From Syntrophomonas palmitatica JCM 14374 (lineage in GTDB: Bacteria > Bacillota > Syntrophomonadia > Syntrophomonadales > Syntrophomonadaceae): a stretch of DNA of 64,000 bases. Shown one piece after another: positions 40,090-48,288 of this stretch (position 1 is the first letter of the stretch; each line of letters opens with the position of its first letter). Below the pieces are notes generated by a model, which was not told where the DNA came from, made no database searches, and saw only the letters and a list, made by a program, of their open reading frames with translations. Location: the NCBI RefSeq assembly GCF_001311885.1, contig NZ_BBCE01000009.1, positions 1 to 64,000 on the forward strand, in the 5' to 3' direction. A program made the translations under genes and the position numbers.

Positions 40090-40118
40090 ATTATAAAGAG
40101 CCTGGATAGCCTTGTCAA
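40090..40118 (-). promoter_or_regulatory. Consensus sigma-A promoter upstream of greA
   Basis: On the minus strand TTGACA (40118-40113), a 17-base spacer and TATAAT (40095-40090) match the consensus at every position. The TTGACA contains the stop codon of the preceding gene. The predicted start near 40083 puts a terminator-like hairpin within the first 30 bases of the transcript. Confidence 0.8.
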
Positions 40119-41023
40119 GAAAGCGATGGAGCCGCGCTCCCGACTCCCGGCGCTTCCAGGAATACGTCCCACAGGCCCATGGCTTGACCCCTTTCCTGTA
40201 AGCATGTGAATTTTAGAGCTTCATTATCAGGAACAGCGCCCTCTTCAGGGGCCAGTAAACAAGTTTCCACAATGGGCGCCAAATTATGCAGGGCGGTATC
40301 TATTCCATTTCTGGCCAGATTGTTTTCGATTTCCGGAGACCAGCCCTTGCTGCTGTCGTTAAGACACAGGCAAAACGCTTCCGGGGCTTGTATAGATAAT
40401 CTTGCTCCGGCTTCATCAAATATTAGCACCAGATCGCCCCTGCCCCAGTTATGCGGTTCCAGATAACTCGTACTTACCGCACAGCCCTTTTCATACATTA
40501 ACCGGTAGGACAGGACTTCGTAGCGGGCCGGATGGAGGCTGTGAATGCTGACCGGTATGCCATAGTCGCAGATTCTGGCGGCAAATGCTCCCATATCGTC
40601 CATTTCGCCCACGATAACCACCTTGCGCAGTTCGCGCCTGGATACGATGCGGTCCACCAGGCTAAAGCCAGGGCTTTGATAAAGTGGTCGCCAAAAAATA
40701 TATTCCTCGCCACAGGCAGATCAGGCCAGTTGTTTTTCATGCGCCGGTCTACCGCCATGCGGTCCAGGCTGAAGTCGTCCAGCAGCAAACTCGACCTGGC
40801 TATCATGTCCGCGCGGGTTTGCTCCTCCAATAAACTGAGGTTCCCCGGCCCTAACGGCAAATTTATGCTGCATCCCCGCAGCCCCAAATCGGGCAGATCA
40901 ATTAATCTTTCCACCCGGGGAGCAAAAAACCGGGGCCAGCCGTTCCAGAATCACCTTCTGGAAGAGCAGCCCCCGCCGGTCGTAATTCATAATGTTAAAA
41001 AAGGCAAAATCCAGTTTAAACAT
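40115..41023 (-). CDS. Conserved protein of unknown function, two frameshifts
   Basis: Three frames combine. ATG at 41021-41023 starts MFKLDFAFFNIMNYDRRGLL, translationally coupled to the upstream gene as TGATG. The frame shifts between about 40924 and 40935 (T6 or C4 run, one base too many) and again at 40675-40677 (one A missing). After correction, about 302 residues read through ARNIFFGDHFIKSPGFSLVD, then RIVSRRELRKVVIVGEMDDM. The region KVVIVGEMDDMGAFAARICD looks like a Rossmann-type beta-loop-helix, and the ending is acidic. I do not recognise a family. Its fixed position after the quinate-dehydrogenase-like gene suggests a common pathway. Confidence 0.65.
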
Positions 41024-41930
41024 CAAAGCTCCTCATATCGACCACCCCGGGTTTAAAATCCACTTCCTTTAACATCCGATAATAATCCTGCGGCTTGATC
41101 TGATCAACCGGCCGGCCGATCAGGGTTACCATCAAGGCCTCAATAACATTGGTGCCAAATGAACGCCCCCCCATATCGGGAGTGGTGGTAATCACTTTGC
41201 TGATGCCGCGTTCTTTTAAGAGTTTCATATCTTCCCGGGTGGTGGTATTGGTTATCACTGCCTGGCCGTTTAGCTTATCCGGCAGGAAACGCCTGATGTA
41301 TTTGAAATCTCCCGCCAGGACATCCGCCTTATAATAATATTTTGAGTAACGCGGGATTATTACTTCCTCCTGATCCCCGGTAGGATATAGCTTGTCAAAC
41401 GGCATACGAACGATAAAAGGCGCCAGGGAACCGCCGATTATTTTCAAGGCATTCAGCGAGTGCATAGGGAGCGGCAAGCCTACCGTATATATCAGATCAC
41501 CCAGGGTCAGGTTGGCTCCTATCTCCGCAAAGGCTTCCGCCATCCCAAAGCGATCAACCGCGCACACTATCAGCACATTTTTGCCCCGCAGGTCCATGAT
41601 GCCCTCATTTTGTACATCCATCACACATTTGCGTTCCAGGGTATTCTTCAAACCGCTGCCGTCCACCATGGGCGTCTTTCTGGCCTCGGCCAGCAACTGC
41701 ACCGCATCCTTTATTACATAACGTTTGTTGGCTATATAAACATAGAGATCGATTCCGCCCATTCCGAACGCATCCACTTTACCGTCCAAGCTGCGGATAA
41801 GCTCTTTGGCTTTGTTCCAATCCCCATCGGTGCCGATACGTTCAATCAGGAAATGTTCGCCCATAAAATCAGTCTCAAAGGCGTGGTCCCGCTTGGACGA
41901 ACCCAGGCTTACACTGACTATCCTTTTCAA
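41016..41930 (-). CDS. Conserved protein annotated in relatives as quinate 5-dehydrogenase
   Basis: 304 residues. The opening RIVSVSLGSSKRDHAFETDF, the stretch GTDGDWNKAKELIRSLDGKV with DAFGMGGIDLYVYIANKRYV, and VDGSGLKNTLER are strongly conserved in Clostridial proteins often named quinate 5-dehydrogenase. A Rossmann-like segment NVLIVCAVDRFGMAEAFAEI lies near residues 119-138. I know of no direct evidence for that enzyme activity, and no other quinate or shikimate genes are nearby, so the name should be treated with caution. It lies between a DNA-binding protein gene (upstream) and a coupled unknown gene (overlap TGATG), forming a three-gene module. Confidence 0.7.
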   Translation of the reverse strand: MKRIVSVSLGSSKRDHAFETDFMGEHFLIERIGTDGDWNKAKELIRSLDGKVDAFGMGGIDLYVYIANKRYVIKDAVQLLAEARKTPMVDGSGLKNTLERKCVMDVQNEGIMDLRGKNVLIVCAVDRFGMAEAFAEIGANLTLGDLIYTVGLPLPMHSLNALKIIGGSLAPFIVRMPFDKLYPTGDQEEVIIPRYSKYYYKADVLAGDFKYIRRFLPDKLNGQAVITNTTTREDMKLLKERGISKVITTTPDMGGRSFGTNVIEALMVTLIGRPVDQIKPQDYYRMLKEVDFKPGVVDMRSFDV

Positions 41931-41957
41931 TCTAAAGCCTCCTTTCGGATTTATAAA

Positions 41958-42010
41958 CCACAGGACACAGATTTAACACAGATGATTCCTATAATCAGTT
42001 TCGTCTGTGG
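41958..42010. repeat. CACAGAT-family element, copy H (short form)
   Basis: CCACAGGACACAGATTTAAC with CACAGATGA on the left and CAGTTTCGTCTGTGG on the right, only 53 bases in all. It is the smallest two-ended copy, fully able to fold as one hairpin. Confidence 0.75.
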
Positions 42011-42018
42011 TTATTAGC

Positions 42019-42549
42019 TTATCGCGCCGATTTTACAGAACGCAGTATCTTCCTGATCTCAGCCGGGTCTACCCATTTATCCTCAGTTATGGGGGAAACC
42101 CCGAGTTCAATGGAAATAACCTGACTGTTCAGAACCCCCTCCATAAGCTTCAAGCGTTCATCTGAACCTAATAATATAACTACATCATAGGTTCTTACTT
42201 TCGCCACCAGGTTCATCAACTGGTTGAGCAATTCCTTACCGCTCAAGCTGTTTACAAAGTCCAACCGTTCCTGTTCGGTCATGAGGAAAATGTAGTCAAC
42301 CCCGCCTTTTTCGAGGATATCCTCTATCTCGGCCTTGTTTAAAACCGGAAAACCTACGCAGGCCAAAGACTGACCTTTGCGCAGCTCGCCAATGCTCTCC
42401 AGCCTGGAAATGAAGGTGCGGTCGATATGCAAACGGTCCGCGGTTTCCTGCTGTGAGAACCCTCGTGAACGCATCTGCAGGACCTTTTGCAGCGTCCTTT
42501 CAATCTGCTGCCAGCTAACGATTTTATCTTGAATACGATAAAAATTCAT
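42019..42549 (-). CDS. HTH DNA-binding protein upstream of the quinate-dehydrogenase-like gene
   Basis: 176 residues from the ATG at 42547-42549; a GTG 33 bases earlier is possible. The helix-turn-helix is clear: MRSRGFSQQETADRLHIDRT with FISRLESIGELRKG (residues about 26-60). The C-terminal part (IEDILEKGGVDYIFLMTEQE, RTYDVVILLGSDERLKL) is alpha/beta and may sense a ligand. It lies on the same strand as the two following genes, separated by CACAGAT copy H, and probably controls them or a wider regulon. A weak promoter-like TTGCTT-18-TAAAAT occurs upstream. Confidence 0.8.
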   Translation of the reverse strand: MNFYRIQDKIVSWQQIERTLQKVLQMRSRGFSQQETADRLHIDRTFISRLESIGELRKGQSLACVGFPVLNKAEIEDILEKGGVDYIFLMTEQERLDFVNSLSGKELLNQLMNLVAKVRTYDVVILLGSDERLKLMEGVLNSQVISIELGVSPITEDKWVDPAEIRKILRSVKSAR

Positions 42550-42757
42550 CTTCCCAACCCCGTTGCGCACAAGATTGTACACAAATTATGGTCCATTTTA
42601 CCACCATCTATACATCCAAAGCAAGAAAAAACAGGAAAACACGAAAAGCGCATTGAGGAAAAGGCTGATGAATTATCATATTTCATGGAGATAAGTCTTT
42701 GGGGATAAGCGGCCAAATCGGCATTAAAATGTTTTTGATGATTCTTTTATTTCGTTT

Positions 42758-43144
42758 CTATTTTTTTAATTTTTTTAAAGATTCACCCAGAGAACGTATC
42801 AAGTCGACAGCTACATCAGGAGGAATATCATATTTATGAGCTTCTTCCCGCACCTTATCCCATTCATTATCAACGCAGGGCAAAGACTGATTGTCAGGGT
42901 TTAATGTCTCAGCATTCCGTATATATCCTGCAGCATTCATCATCTGATATAATGTCACATTATTCTGGGCAGCATCTGACAATTTTACGATAACTGCAGC
43001 ACTTGGGGGTTTGTTAATAAGGCATCTGGCTAGACGGGATATATAACCCGGATCTACTCCGGCATCATTGCCATATTTATTTATTGACCTGTTCCCTTTG
43101 GCCAGAATCAGCAGAGCCGCAAAATTCTCCTTTTCAAAACCCAC
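42758..43144 (-). CDS. XRE-like HTH regulator
   Basis: 128 residues. NRSINKYGNDAGVDPGYISR (residues 18-37) is a lambda-repressor-like helix-turn-helix, followed by RCLINKPPSAAVIVKLSDAA, as in Clostridial XRE proteins. The C-terminal 45 residues are acidic and helical (EWDKVREEAHKYDIPPDVAV) and resemble the interaction region of small SinR-like regulators. It is divergent from another HTH gene across 145 bases that hold facing promoters. An AAGGAGGG site precedes the ATG. Confidence 0.8.
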   Translation of the reverse strand: MGFEKENFAALLILAKGNRSINKYGNDAGVDPGYISRLARCLINKPPSAAVIVKLSDAAQNNVTLYQMMNAAGYIRNAETLNPDNQSLPCVDNEWDKVREEAHKYDIPPDVAVDLIRSLGESLKKLKK

Positions 43145-43166
43145 TGTTCAGCCCTCCTTGTAGTTT

Positions 43167-43195
43167 ATTGTAACGAAATGATTGCTTACAGACAA
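43167..43195 (-). promoter_or_regulatory. Promoter of the minus-strand HTH gene
   Basis: On the minus strand TTGTCT (43195-43190), a 17-base spacer and TACAAT (43172-43167). The -35 box begins with TTGTCTGTA, one of three TTGTCNGNA motifs in this intergenic region. Confidence 0.65.
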
Positions 43196-43216
43196 TTATG
43201 AAAGATGTTTTGGAAG

Positions 43217-43245
43217 TTGACCGTTGTCCGCAGACATGGTATATT
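43217..43245 (+). promoter_or_regulatory. Promoter of the plus-strand HTH/Spo0E-like genes
   Basis: TTGACC (43217-43222), a 17-base spacer and TATATT (43240-43245). TTGTCCGCA lies inside the spacer (43225-43233) and TTGTCAGAA just downstream (43256-43264), so the minus-strand HTH protein or this operon's own HTH protein may repress it. Confidence 0.65.
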
Positions 43246-43289
43246 AATAACAATATTGTCAGAAAACAACATTCAGGAGGGCGGGTATA

Positions 43290-43538
43290 TTGAACATAAA
43301 GGCGGCGGCTTTAATTCAATTGGCAGAATCGCGGAGCTGGACCATCCCCAAGCTGGCTGAACGCCTGGGAGTTGATTATTCCTACCTTTTCCGCGTATTA
43401 AACAATGAAAAGAAAGGGGGAGCGAAATTATTTGCAGGGATTTACCGATTATGCAAAGAAGAAAACCTATCTTTCGATGATTATATGGAATTTGAGACTT
43501 TAGAGGCGTTTAATCAAATAAAGAATTCCACACGTTGA
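43290..43538 (+). CDS. Small XRE-type HTH regulator
   Basis: 82 residues. The start is TTG preceded by CAGGAGGGCGGG. Nearly the whole protein is one helix-turn-helix domain: LAESRSWTIPKLAERLGVDY with SYLFRVLNNEKKGGAK (residues 11-46). It lacks any partner or sensor domain. A Spo0E-like gene follows 27 bases downstream and is probably cotranscribed. It may bind the TTGTC motifs in front of it. Confidence 0.8.
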   Translation: MNIKAAALIQLAESRSWTIPKLAERLGVDYSYLFRVLNNEKKGGAKLFAGIYRLCKEENLSFDDYMEFETLEAFNQIKNSTR

Positions 43539-43565
43539 CAAATACCTGTAAGTTTTGGGGAGTTA

Positions 43566-43772
43566 TTGATGAACATATTATTGAGGGCAGTTTACGATGA
43601 TGATTTATCCTGCGCAGAAAACACAAAAGATTTATTGGATGAAATTGAGTCGCTGCGAAAGAAACTAGAAACCGTTATTTTGCTTAAAGGAAGCCATACC
43701 GCTCCGGAAGTGATATCGGTTAGCCGAGAATTAGACATAGCTATAAATAAATACTACTTCTTATTCGGATAA
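43566..43772 (+). CDS. Spo0E-like aspartyl-phosphate phosphatase
   Basis: 68 residues, two helices. The family motif S-x-E-L-D is present in ISVSRELDIAINKYYFLFG at the C-terminus, preceded by a long helix LLDEIESLRKKLETVILL. Spo0E proteins remove phosphate from Spo0A and so delay sporulation. The 15-residue extension at the N-terminus is unusual; a later start is possible, but ATG ATG at 43569 and GGGGAG upstream support this one. It converges on dusB with a 12-base overlap. Confidence 0.75.
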   Translation: MMNILLRAVYDDDLSCAENTKDLLDEIESLRKKLETVILLKGSHTAPEVISVSRELDIAINKYYFLFG

Positions 43773-44729
43773 TCTGTAACACTCCCGCAAAGCCGCCATT
43801 ATTTCTTCGCAAGTTACAGCCTGGTTTATGTCGTGCCTGATACGTGCTGCGCCTCTTAACCCGCGTGTGTACCAGGAAAAATGCTTGCGCATCTCGCGCA
43901 CTGCTACGGCTTCGCCTTTATAGCGGCAAGCCAGTTCCAAGTGGCGGGCAGCTGCGGCTATCCTTTCCTCCAGATTAGGGTTCTCTAACCGGCATCTGTC
44001 CTGAAGCAAAGCGACAGTTTCCCGGAAAATAAAAGGGTTGCCGAAAGCGCCCCTGCCTATCATCACCGCATCGCAGCTGGTTTCTTCTATCATTCGCCGG
44101 GCATCGTCAGCGCTCCAAATATCGCCATTGCCTATTACCGGTATTTTTATGGCATTTTTTAAATCCGCGATCGCCTGCCAATCAGCCTGACCTGAGAAGA
44201 ATTCCTGGCGGCTGCGGCCATGCAGAGCCACGGCGCGAGCGCCCTCATTCTCAGCTATACGCGCGAGTTCCAGGTAGGTCGAGTCCCCCTGGTTCCAGCC
44301 TTTGCGCATCTTTATGGTAACGGGAACAGATACTGCCTTAACCGTGGCCCGGATAATCCGGGCAGCGCGGGGCAAATCAAGCATTAGGGCGGCTCCCTCT
44401 CCATTTTTCACTACCTTCGGAGTCGGGCACCCCATATTTATATCAATCAGGCTTGCTCCCAGTTCCTGCAGTAAAACCGCGCCTTTGCTTACCGTATCGG
44501 GATCTGAGCCAAAAATCTGCACGGCCACGGGAGCCGGTTCAGTCCGCACATCAGCCATACGCAAGGTGCGTTCCTGGCGATAGAACAGCCCCATATCGCT
44601 TATCATCTCGGTATAGACCAGTCCGCAGCCATATTCCCGGGCCATGTCCCGAAAAGCCCGGTCGGTAACCCCCGCCATGGGAGCCGAAAATACCTGGTTT
44701 TTAAGTTGCAGGCTGCCTATGGAAAGCAT
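43761..44729 (-). CDS. dusB: tRNA-dihydrouridine synthase
   Basis: 322 residues. FMN-dependent TIM-barrel reductase: VFSAPMAGVTDRAFR (residues 13-27), INMGCPTPKVVKNGEGAALM with the catalytic cysteine (about 98-117), VTIKMRKGW near 136, and GNGDIWSADDARRMIEET near 198. It reduces uridines in the tRNA D-loop. It is the last gene of the fol-pan-nad-coaX run; coaX lies 88 bases upstream, across a long perfect hairpin. Confidence 0.95.
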   Translation of the reverse strand: MLSIGSLQLKNQVFSAPMAGVTDRAFRDMAREYGCGLVYTEMISDMGLFYRQERTLRMADVRTEPAPVAVQIFGSDPDTVSKGAVLLQELGASLIDINMGCPTPKVVKNGEGAALMLDLPRAARIIRATVKAVSVPVTIKMRKGWNQGDSTYLELARIAENEGARAVALHGRSRQEFFSGQADWQAIADLKNAIKIPVIGNGDIWSADDARRMIEETSCDAVMIGRGAFGNPFIFRETVALLQDRCRLENPNLEERIAAAARHLELACRYKGEAVAVREMRKHFSWYTRGLRGAARIRHDINQAVTCEEIMAALRECYRLSE

Positions 44730-44750
44730 TGATTACTCCTACGTCAGTCT

Positions 44751-44815
44751 GGTGTCAGGGGGACGGTTCTGTTGACACGGCTTTGCCGTGTCAACAGAAC
44801 CGTCCCCCTGACACC
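44751..44815. repeat. Perfect 31-base-pair hairpin, GGACGGTTC family
   Basis: Positions 44751-44781 and 44785-44815 are exact inverted copies with a TTT loop. The arms contain GTCAGGGGGACGGTTCTG and GTTGACACGG. It fills the coaX-dusB gap. The related hairpin at 23554-23633 shares the GACAGGGGGACGGTTC core, so this is a dispersed element that may also act as a transcription block. Confidence 0.95.
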
Positions 44816-44817
44816 TC

Positions 44818-45582
44818 TTACCGGTTAAATTCATAAATTATGCGCAGGCCATCCAGGGTGAGAAAATCATCCACCACATCGATTACTTCTGTTTCCCGGG
44901 CTATAAGCGCAGCCAGACCTCCAGTAGCAATTACTTGCGGTTTGGCGTCCATTTCCTTCTTCATCCGGTTGATTATACCCTCTACCTGTCCTACAAAACC
45001 ATAAATGATCCCGGCCTGCATGCTGGTGACGGTATTTCGTCCTATAATGCTGCGGGGCTTAGTCAATTCCACCCTGGGCAGCTTGGCGGCGCGGGAAACC
45101 AGGGCCTCGGTGGAAATACTGATTCCCGGAGCAATAGCTCCTCCGAGGTACTCGCCCTTTTGGCTGACTATGCAAAAAGTGGTGGCGGTCCCGAAATCCA
45201 CGATAATTAATGGTCCCCCGTATTTGTGATAGGCCGCTACGGCATTTACCACCCGGTCCGCGCCTACTTCACGCGGGTTTTCATATTTTATATCCAGGCC
45301 GGTCTTAATTCCCGGACCCACTATGAGCGGTTTGCAGTGAAAGTATTTCTCCCCCATCCATTCGAGTTCCATCATTAAGGATGGCACTACTGAGGAAATT
45401 ACCAAATCATCAATAGCGCTCATATTTATATTTTCCTGGTCAAACAGCACCTTCAGAAGCGCTCCGTATTCGTCACAGGTCCGCATATTATCAGTGCGAA
45501 TCCTCCAGTGAGTTGCCAGGCTTTTGCCATCAAATACCCCAACCACAATATTGGTGTTGCCCACATCAAAAACCAGTATCAT
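44818..45582 (-). CDS. coaX: Type III pantothenate kinase
   Basis: 254 residues of the ASKHA fold. The ATP-phosphate loop [16 protein letters not shown] is at residues 4-19, followed by [20 protein letters not shown] near 101 and [12 protein letters not shown] near 123. It phosphorylates pantothenate at the start of coenzyme A synthesis and, unlike type I/II enzymes, is not inhibited by CoA. It lies downstream of panBCD, which make its substrate, so pantothenate synthesis and use are on one transcript. The start follows nadC by 38 bases. Confidence 0.96.
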   Translation of the reverse strand: MILVFDVGNTNIVVGVFDGKSLATHWRIRTDNMRTCDEYGALLKVLFDQENINMSAIDDLVISSVVPSLMMELEWMGEKYFHCKPLIVGPGIKTGLDIKYENPREVGADRVVNAVAAYHKYGGPLIIVDFGTATTFCIVSQKGEYLGGAIAPGISISTEALVSRAAKLPRVELTKPRSIIGRNTVTSMQAGIIYGFVGQVEGIINRMKKEMDAKPQVIATGGLAALIARETEVIDVVDDFLTLDGLRIIYEFNR

Positions 45583-45620
45583 GTCGCTTGCCTCCTTAAC
45601 CGGACAATGTTAGCCCGCGG

Positions 45621-46454
45621 CTATTCGCTCGTAATGTCAAAACTTATATCCAGGCTGTTCACGGAGTGGGTAAGCAGCCCGCAAGAAATGAGATCCACGC
45701 CGGTGCGAGCAATATCAGCTATGGTATCTTCGTTTATTCCTCCGGACGCTTCGAGCAGAACCCGTCCCTGCGCTATCTCTACCGCTTTTTTCATAGTGGC
45801 TAGATCCATATTGTCCAGCATAATAATATCCGCGCCAGCCTGCAAGGCTTCTTCAAGCTGGGTGAGGCTCTCGACTTCAACCTCAATCTTCAGGGTATGC
45901 GGCACCCCGGCCCTGGCCCTGGCCACAGCATTCGTAATGCCCCCGGCCACTTCAATGTGGTTGTCTTTGATCATGACCCCGTCATAAAGCCCGAAACGGT
46001 GATTTTGCCCGCCGCCTACCGTTACGGCGTATTTTTGCAGAACACGCATCCCGGGAACGGTTTTACGGGTATCCACCAGCCGCGCCGGGCAGTCTTGAAT
46101 TAATTCCGCCATACGCCGGGTACGGGTGGCGATACCGGAAAGATGCTGGACAAAATTTAGGGCCAGCCGTTCTCCGGTCAATAAAACCCGGGCTAAGCCT
46201 TCCGCCCTGGCAATAATATCGCCCGGCAGCAGTTTCTCGCCGTCCCGTTTATATATAATGAATTCTGTTTGCGGGTCAAGCTGCCGGAAAACAGCCCGGC
46301 TTATCTCTATCCCCGCCAGTATTCCCGAAGCTTTGGCCCGGAAAACCCCGGCCGCTTTTTTCTCAGGGGCCACCAGGCTCAGTGTGGTAACATCACCATG
46401 CCCTATGTCTTCCAATAAGGCCCTGTTAATAAGTTCTTCTAATCCATCCCACAT
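45621..46454 (-). CDS. nadC: Nicotinate-nucleotide pyrophosphorylase (carboxylating)
   Basis: 277 residues from the ATG at 46452-46454, chosen because GGGAGGTTGG precedes it; an ATG 24 bases upstream lacks a site. The signature is complete: VDTRKTVPGMRVLQKYAVTV then GGGQNHRFGLYDGVMIKDNH (about residues 137-176). It joins quinolinate and PRPP, releasing CO2, to form nicotinate mononucleotide. It completes nadA-nadB-nadC on this strand. CACAGAT copy I separates it from nadB. Confidence 0.96.
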   Translation of the reverse strand: MWDGLEELINRALLEDIGHGDVTTLSLVAPEKKAAGVFRAKASGILAGIEISRAVFRQLDPQTEFIIYKRDGEKLLPGDIIARAEGLARVLLTGERLALNFVQHLSGIATRTRRMAELIQDCPARLVDTRKTVPGMRVLQKYAVTVGGGQNHRFGLYDGVMIKDNHIEVAGGITNAVARARAGVPHTLKIEVEVESLTQLEEALQAGADIIMLDNMDLATMKKAVEIAQGRVLLEASGGINEDTIADIARTGVDLISCGLLTHSVNSLDISFDITSE

Positions 46455-46482
46455 AAAACCAACCTCCCGGGAGAACAATTTA

Positions 46483-46660
46483 CCACAGATTCACACAGAT
46501 GTTTTTTTCCATCGGCTGGATTTAAATCTATATAAGCTTAAATTATTACCCTTTAAAAATCTTGGATAATAAACTGATTATATTTACTATAGCCAACTTA
46601 ATTAAAATTTTAAGTATTATTATCTGTGTTTATCAGTGTTAAATCTGTGTCTATCTGTGG
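46483..46660. repeat. CACAGAT-family element, copy I
   Basis: Left end CCACAGATTCACACAGATGT; right end TCTGTGTTTATCAGTG with AAATCTGTGTCTATCTGTGG. About 120 A+T-rich bases lie between. It separates nadB from nadC inside an otherwise tight operon. Confidence 0.85.
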
Positions 46661-46671
46661 TAATCTTTCTC

Positions 46672-48273
46672 CTAGCAGTTTACGAAGCTTAAGTGTTTGA
46701 CCCAGCGGATGTCATCGCGGGCGGGGTAGTCGGACCGGAAATGCCCGCCCCGGCTTTCCTTGCGCCACAGAGCCGCCTGAATAATAATATGCGCTGTTGT
46801 CAGCATGTTTACTACTTCATAGTAAGCGAGCGGGTCATCGCCCCGGGCCAGCTGATTATATATCCCTTCCACTTCCTGGTTGGCCATCTTTAGCCCGGCT
46901 TCATGACGAATAATGCCCACCTGTTCCCACATTATGTTCTGCAGCCTTTTCCTCGCCTCACCCGGTTCGATCTTTTCCTGCGGGGATCTATAAACCCGGG
47001 CCGGATCAAAAACGCTGAACACATCATCCGCGCTTATGCGGCGGCGGTAGAGTATTTCTTCAAAATTTTCCACAATGCGCTGTCCGAATACCAGCCCTTC
47101 GAGCAGCGAATTGCTGGCCAGGCGATTCGCGCCATGCACCCCAGTGCAGGCGGCTTCTCCGCAGGCATAAAGACCATAAATTCCGGTCTCTCCGCTGGCG
47201 CCGGTGGCAATACCCCCCATTGTATAATGAGCCGCCGGCGAAACAGGCACATAATCGCGCCTGATATCGATGCCTTTCTCCAGGCAAGTGCGAAATATAT
47301 TGGGGAATCTGGTCTCAGCCCCGGGCATACCAGTCATATCCAGGTACACAAAATCTCCGCCGTGTTTGCTCATTTCGCTCAATATGGCCCGTGAAACCAC
47401 ATCACGCGGGGCCAGTTCCTCCAGGGGATGATAGGAGGCCATAAATCTCTCCCCCCGGTTATTGTAGAGCAGGCCGCCTTCACCCCTGACAGCCTCGGAA
47501 ATCAAAAAACGCCGCGATTCCTGGCTGTATAAAACGGTGGGATGAAACTGGATGAATTCCATATCGGTCAAGCGGCAGGCCGCCCTGAACGACGCGGCCA
47601 TACCATCGCCAGTAGCTACTTCTGGATTGGTGGTATTCTTGTATAACTGCCCGGCGCCTCCGGTAGCTATAATGGTAGCCCGGGCGATATATATAAGCCG
47701 CAGGTCATGGGCACGGTCATATACCAGTGCACCGTAACATTCAGCATCTTTTTCACTGGTCAGGATATCAACCAGGAACTGTTCTTCGATAATGCTTATA
47801 TCAGGGTTTTCCTCGCACTTTTTCACCAGGGCGATGCGGATGGCCTCCCCGGTAGCGTCGGCGGCGTGAAGAATACGGGCTTTGCTGTGCGCGCCTTCCC
47901 TGGTCAGAGACGGGCTGCCGTTTTTCATGTCAAAACGCGCGCCTGCAGAAATCAGTTCCCGCACCCGTTCAGGTCCTTCTCTGACCAGTATATCCACGGC
48001 TTCTATCTGGCAGAGCCCGGCCCCGGCTTCCAAAGTATCCTCCAGATGCAAAAAAGGGGAATCCTCTTCATGCACCGCAGCGGCTATTCCCCCTTGAGCC
48101 AAACCTGTATTCGATTCTTCGATAGACTTTTTGACCAGAACCACCACTTTACCGTATGACGCGGCTTTAAGGGCCGTAAATAAACCGGCTATACCCCCGC
48201 CGATAATGAGAAAATCAGTGGTTAATACCGGTGTATCCCGATCAACATTGGCTATATACCTGGTAATATTCAT
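46672..48273 (-). CDS. nadB: L-aspartate oxidase
   Basis: 533 residues. FAD-binding Rossmann motif FLIIGGGIAGLFTALKAA at residues 22-39, with SNTGLAQGGIAAAV just after; GLYACGEAACTGVHGANRLA (near residue 365) is the second FAD contact. Active-site HPTVLY and the C-terminal helical domain are present. It oxidises aspartate to iminoaspartate, the substrate of NadA, using oxygen or fumarate; in an anaerobe fumarate is the likely acceptor. Start 15 bases after the nadA stop. Confidence 0.96.
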   Translation of the reverse strand: MNITRYIANVDRDTPVLTTDFLIIGGGIAGLFTALKAASYGKVVVLVKKSIEESNTGLAQGGIAAAVHEEDSPFLHLEDTLEAGAGLCQIEAVDILVREGPERVRELISAGARFDMKNGSPSLTREGAHSKARILHAADATGEAIRIALVKKCEENPDISIIEEQFLVDILTSEKDAECYGALVYDRAHDLRLIYIARATIIATGGAGQLYKNTTNPEVATGDGMAASFRAACRLTDMEFIQFHPTVLYSQESRRFLISEAVRGEGGLLYNNRGERFMASYHPLEELAPRDVVSRAILSEMSKHGGDFVYLDMTGMPGAETRFPNIFRTCLEKGIDIRRDYVPVSPAAHYTMGGIATGASGETGIYGLYACGEAACTGVHGANRLASNSLLEGLVFGQRIVENFEEILYRRRISADDVFSVFDPARVYRSPQEKIEPGEARKRLQNIMWEQVGIIRHEAGLKMANQEVEGIYNQLARGDDPLAYYEVVNMLTTAHIIIQAALWRKESRGGHFRSDYPARDDIRWVKHLSFVNC

Positions 48274-48288
48274 ATAGACCTTCCGGCT

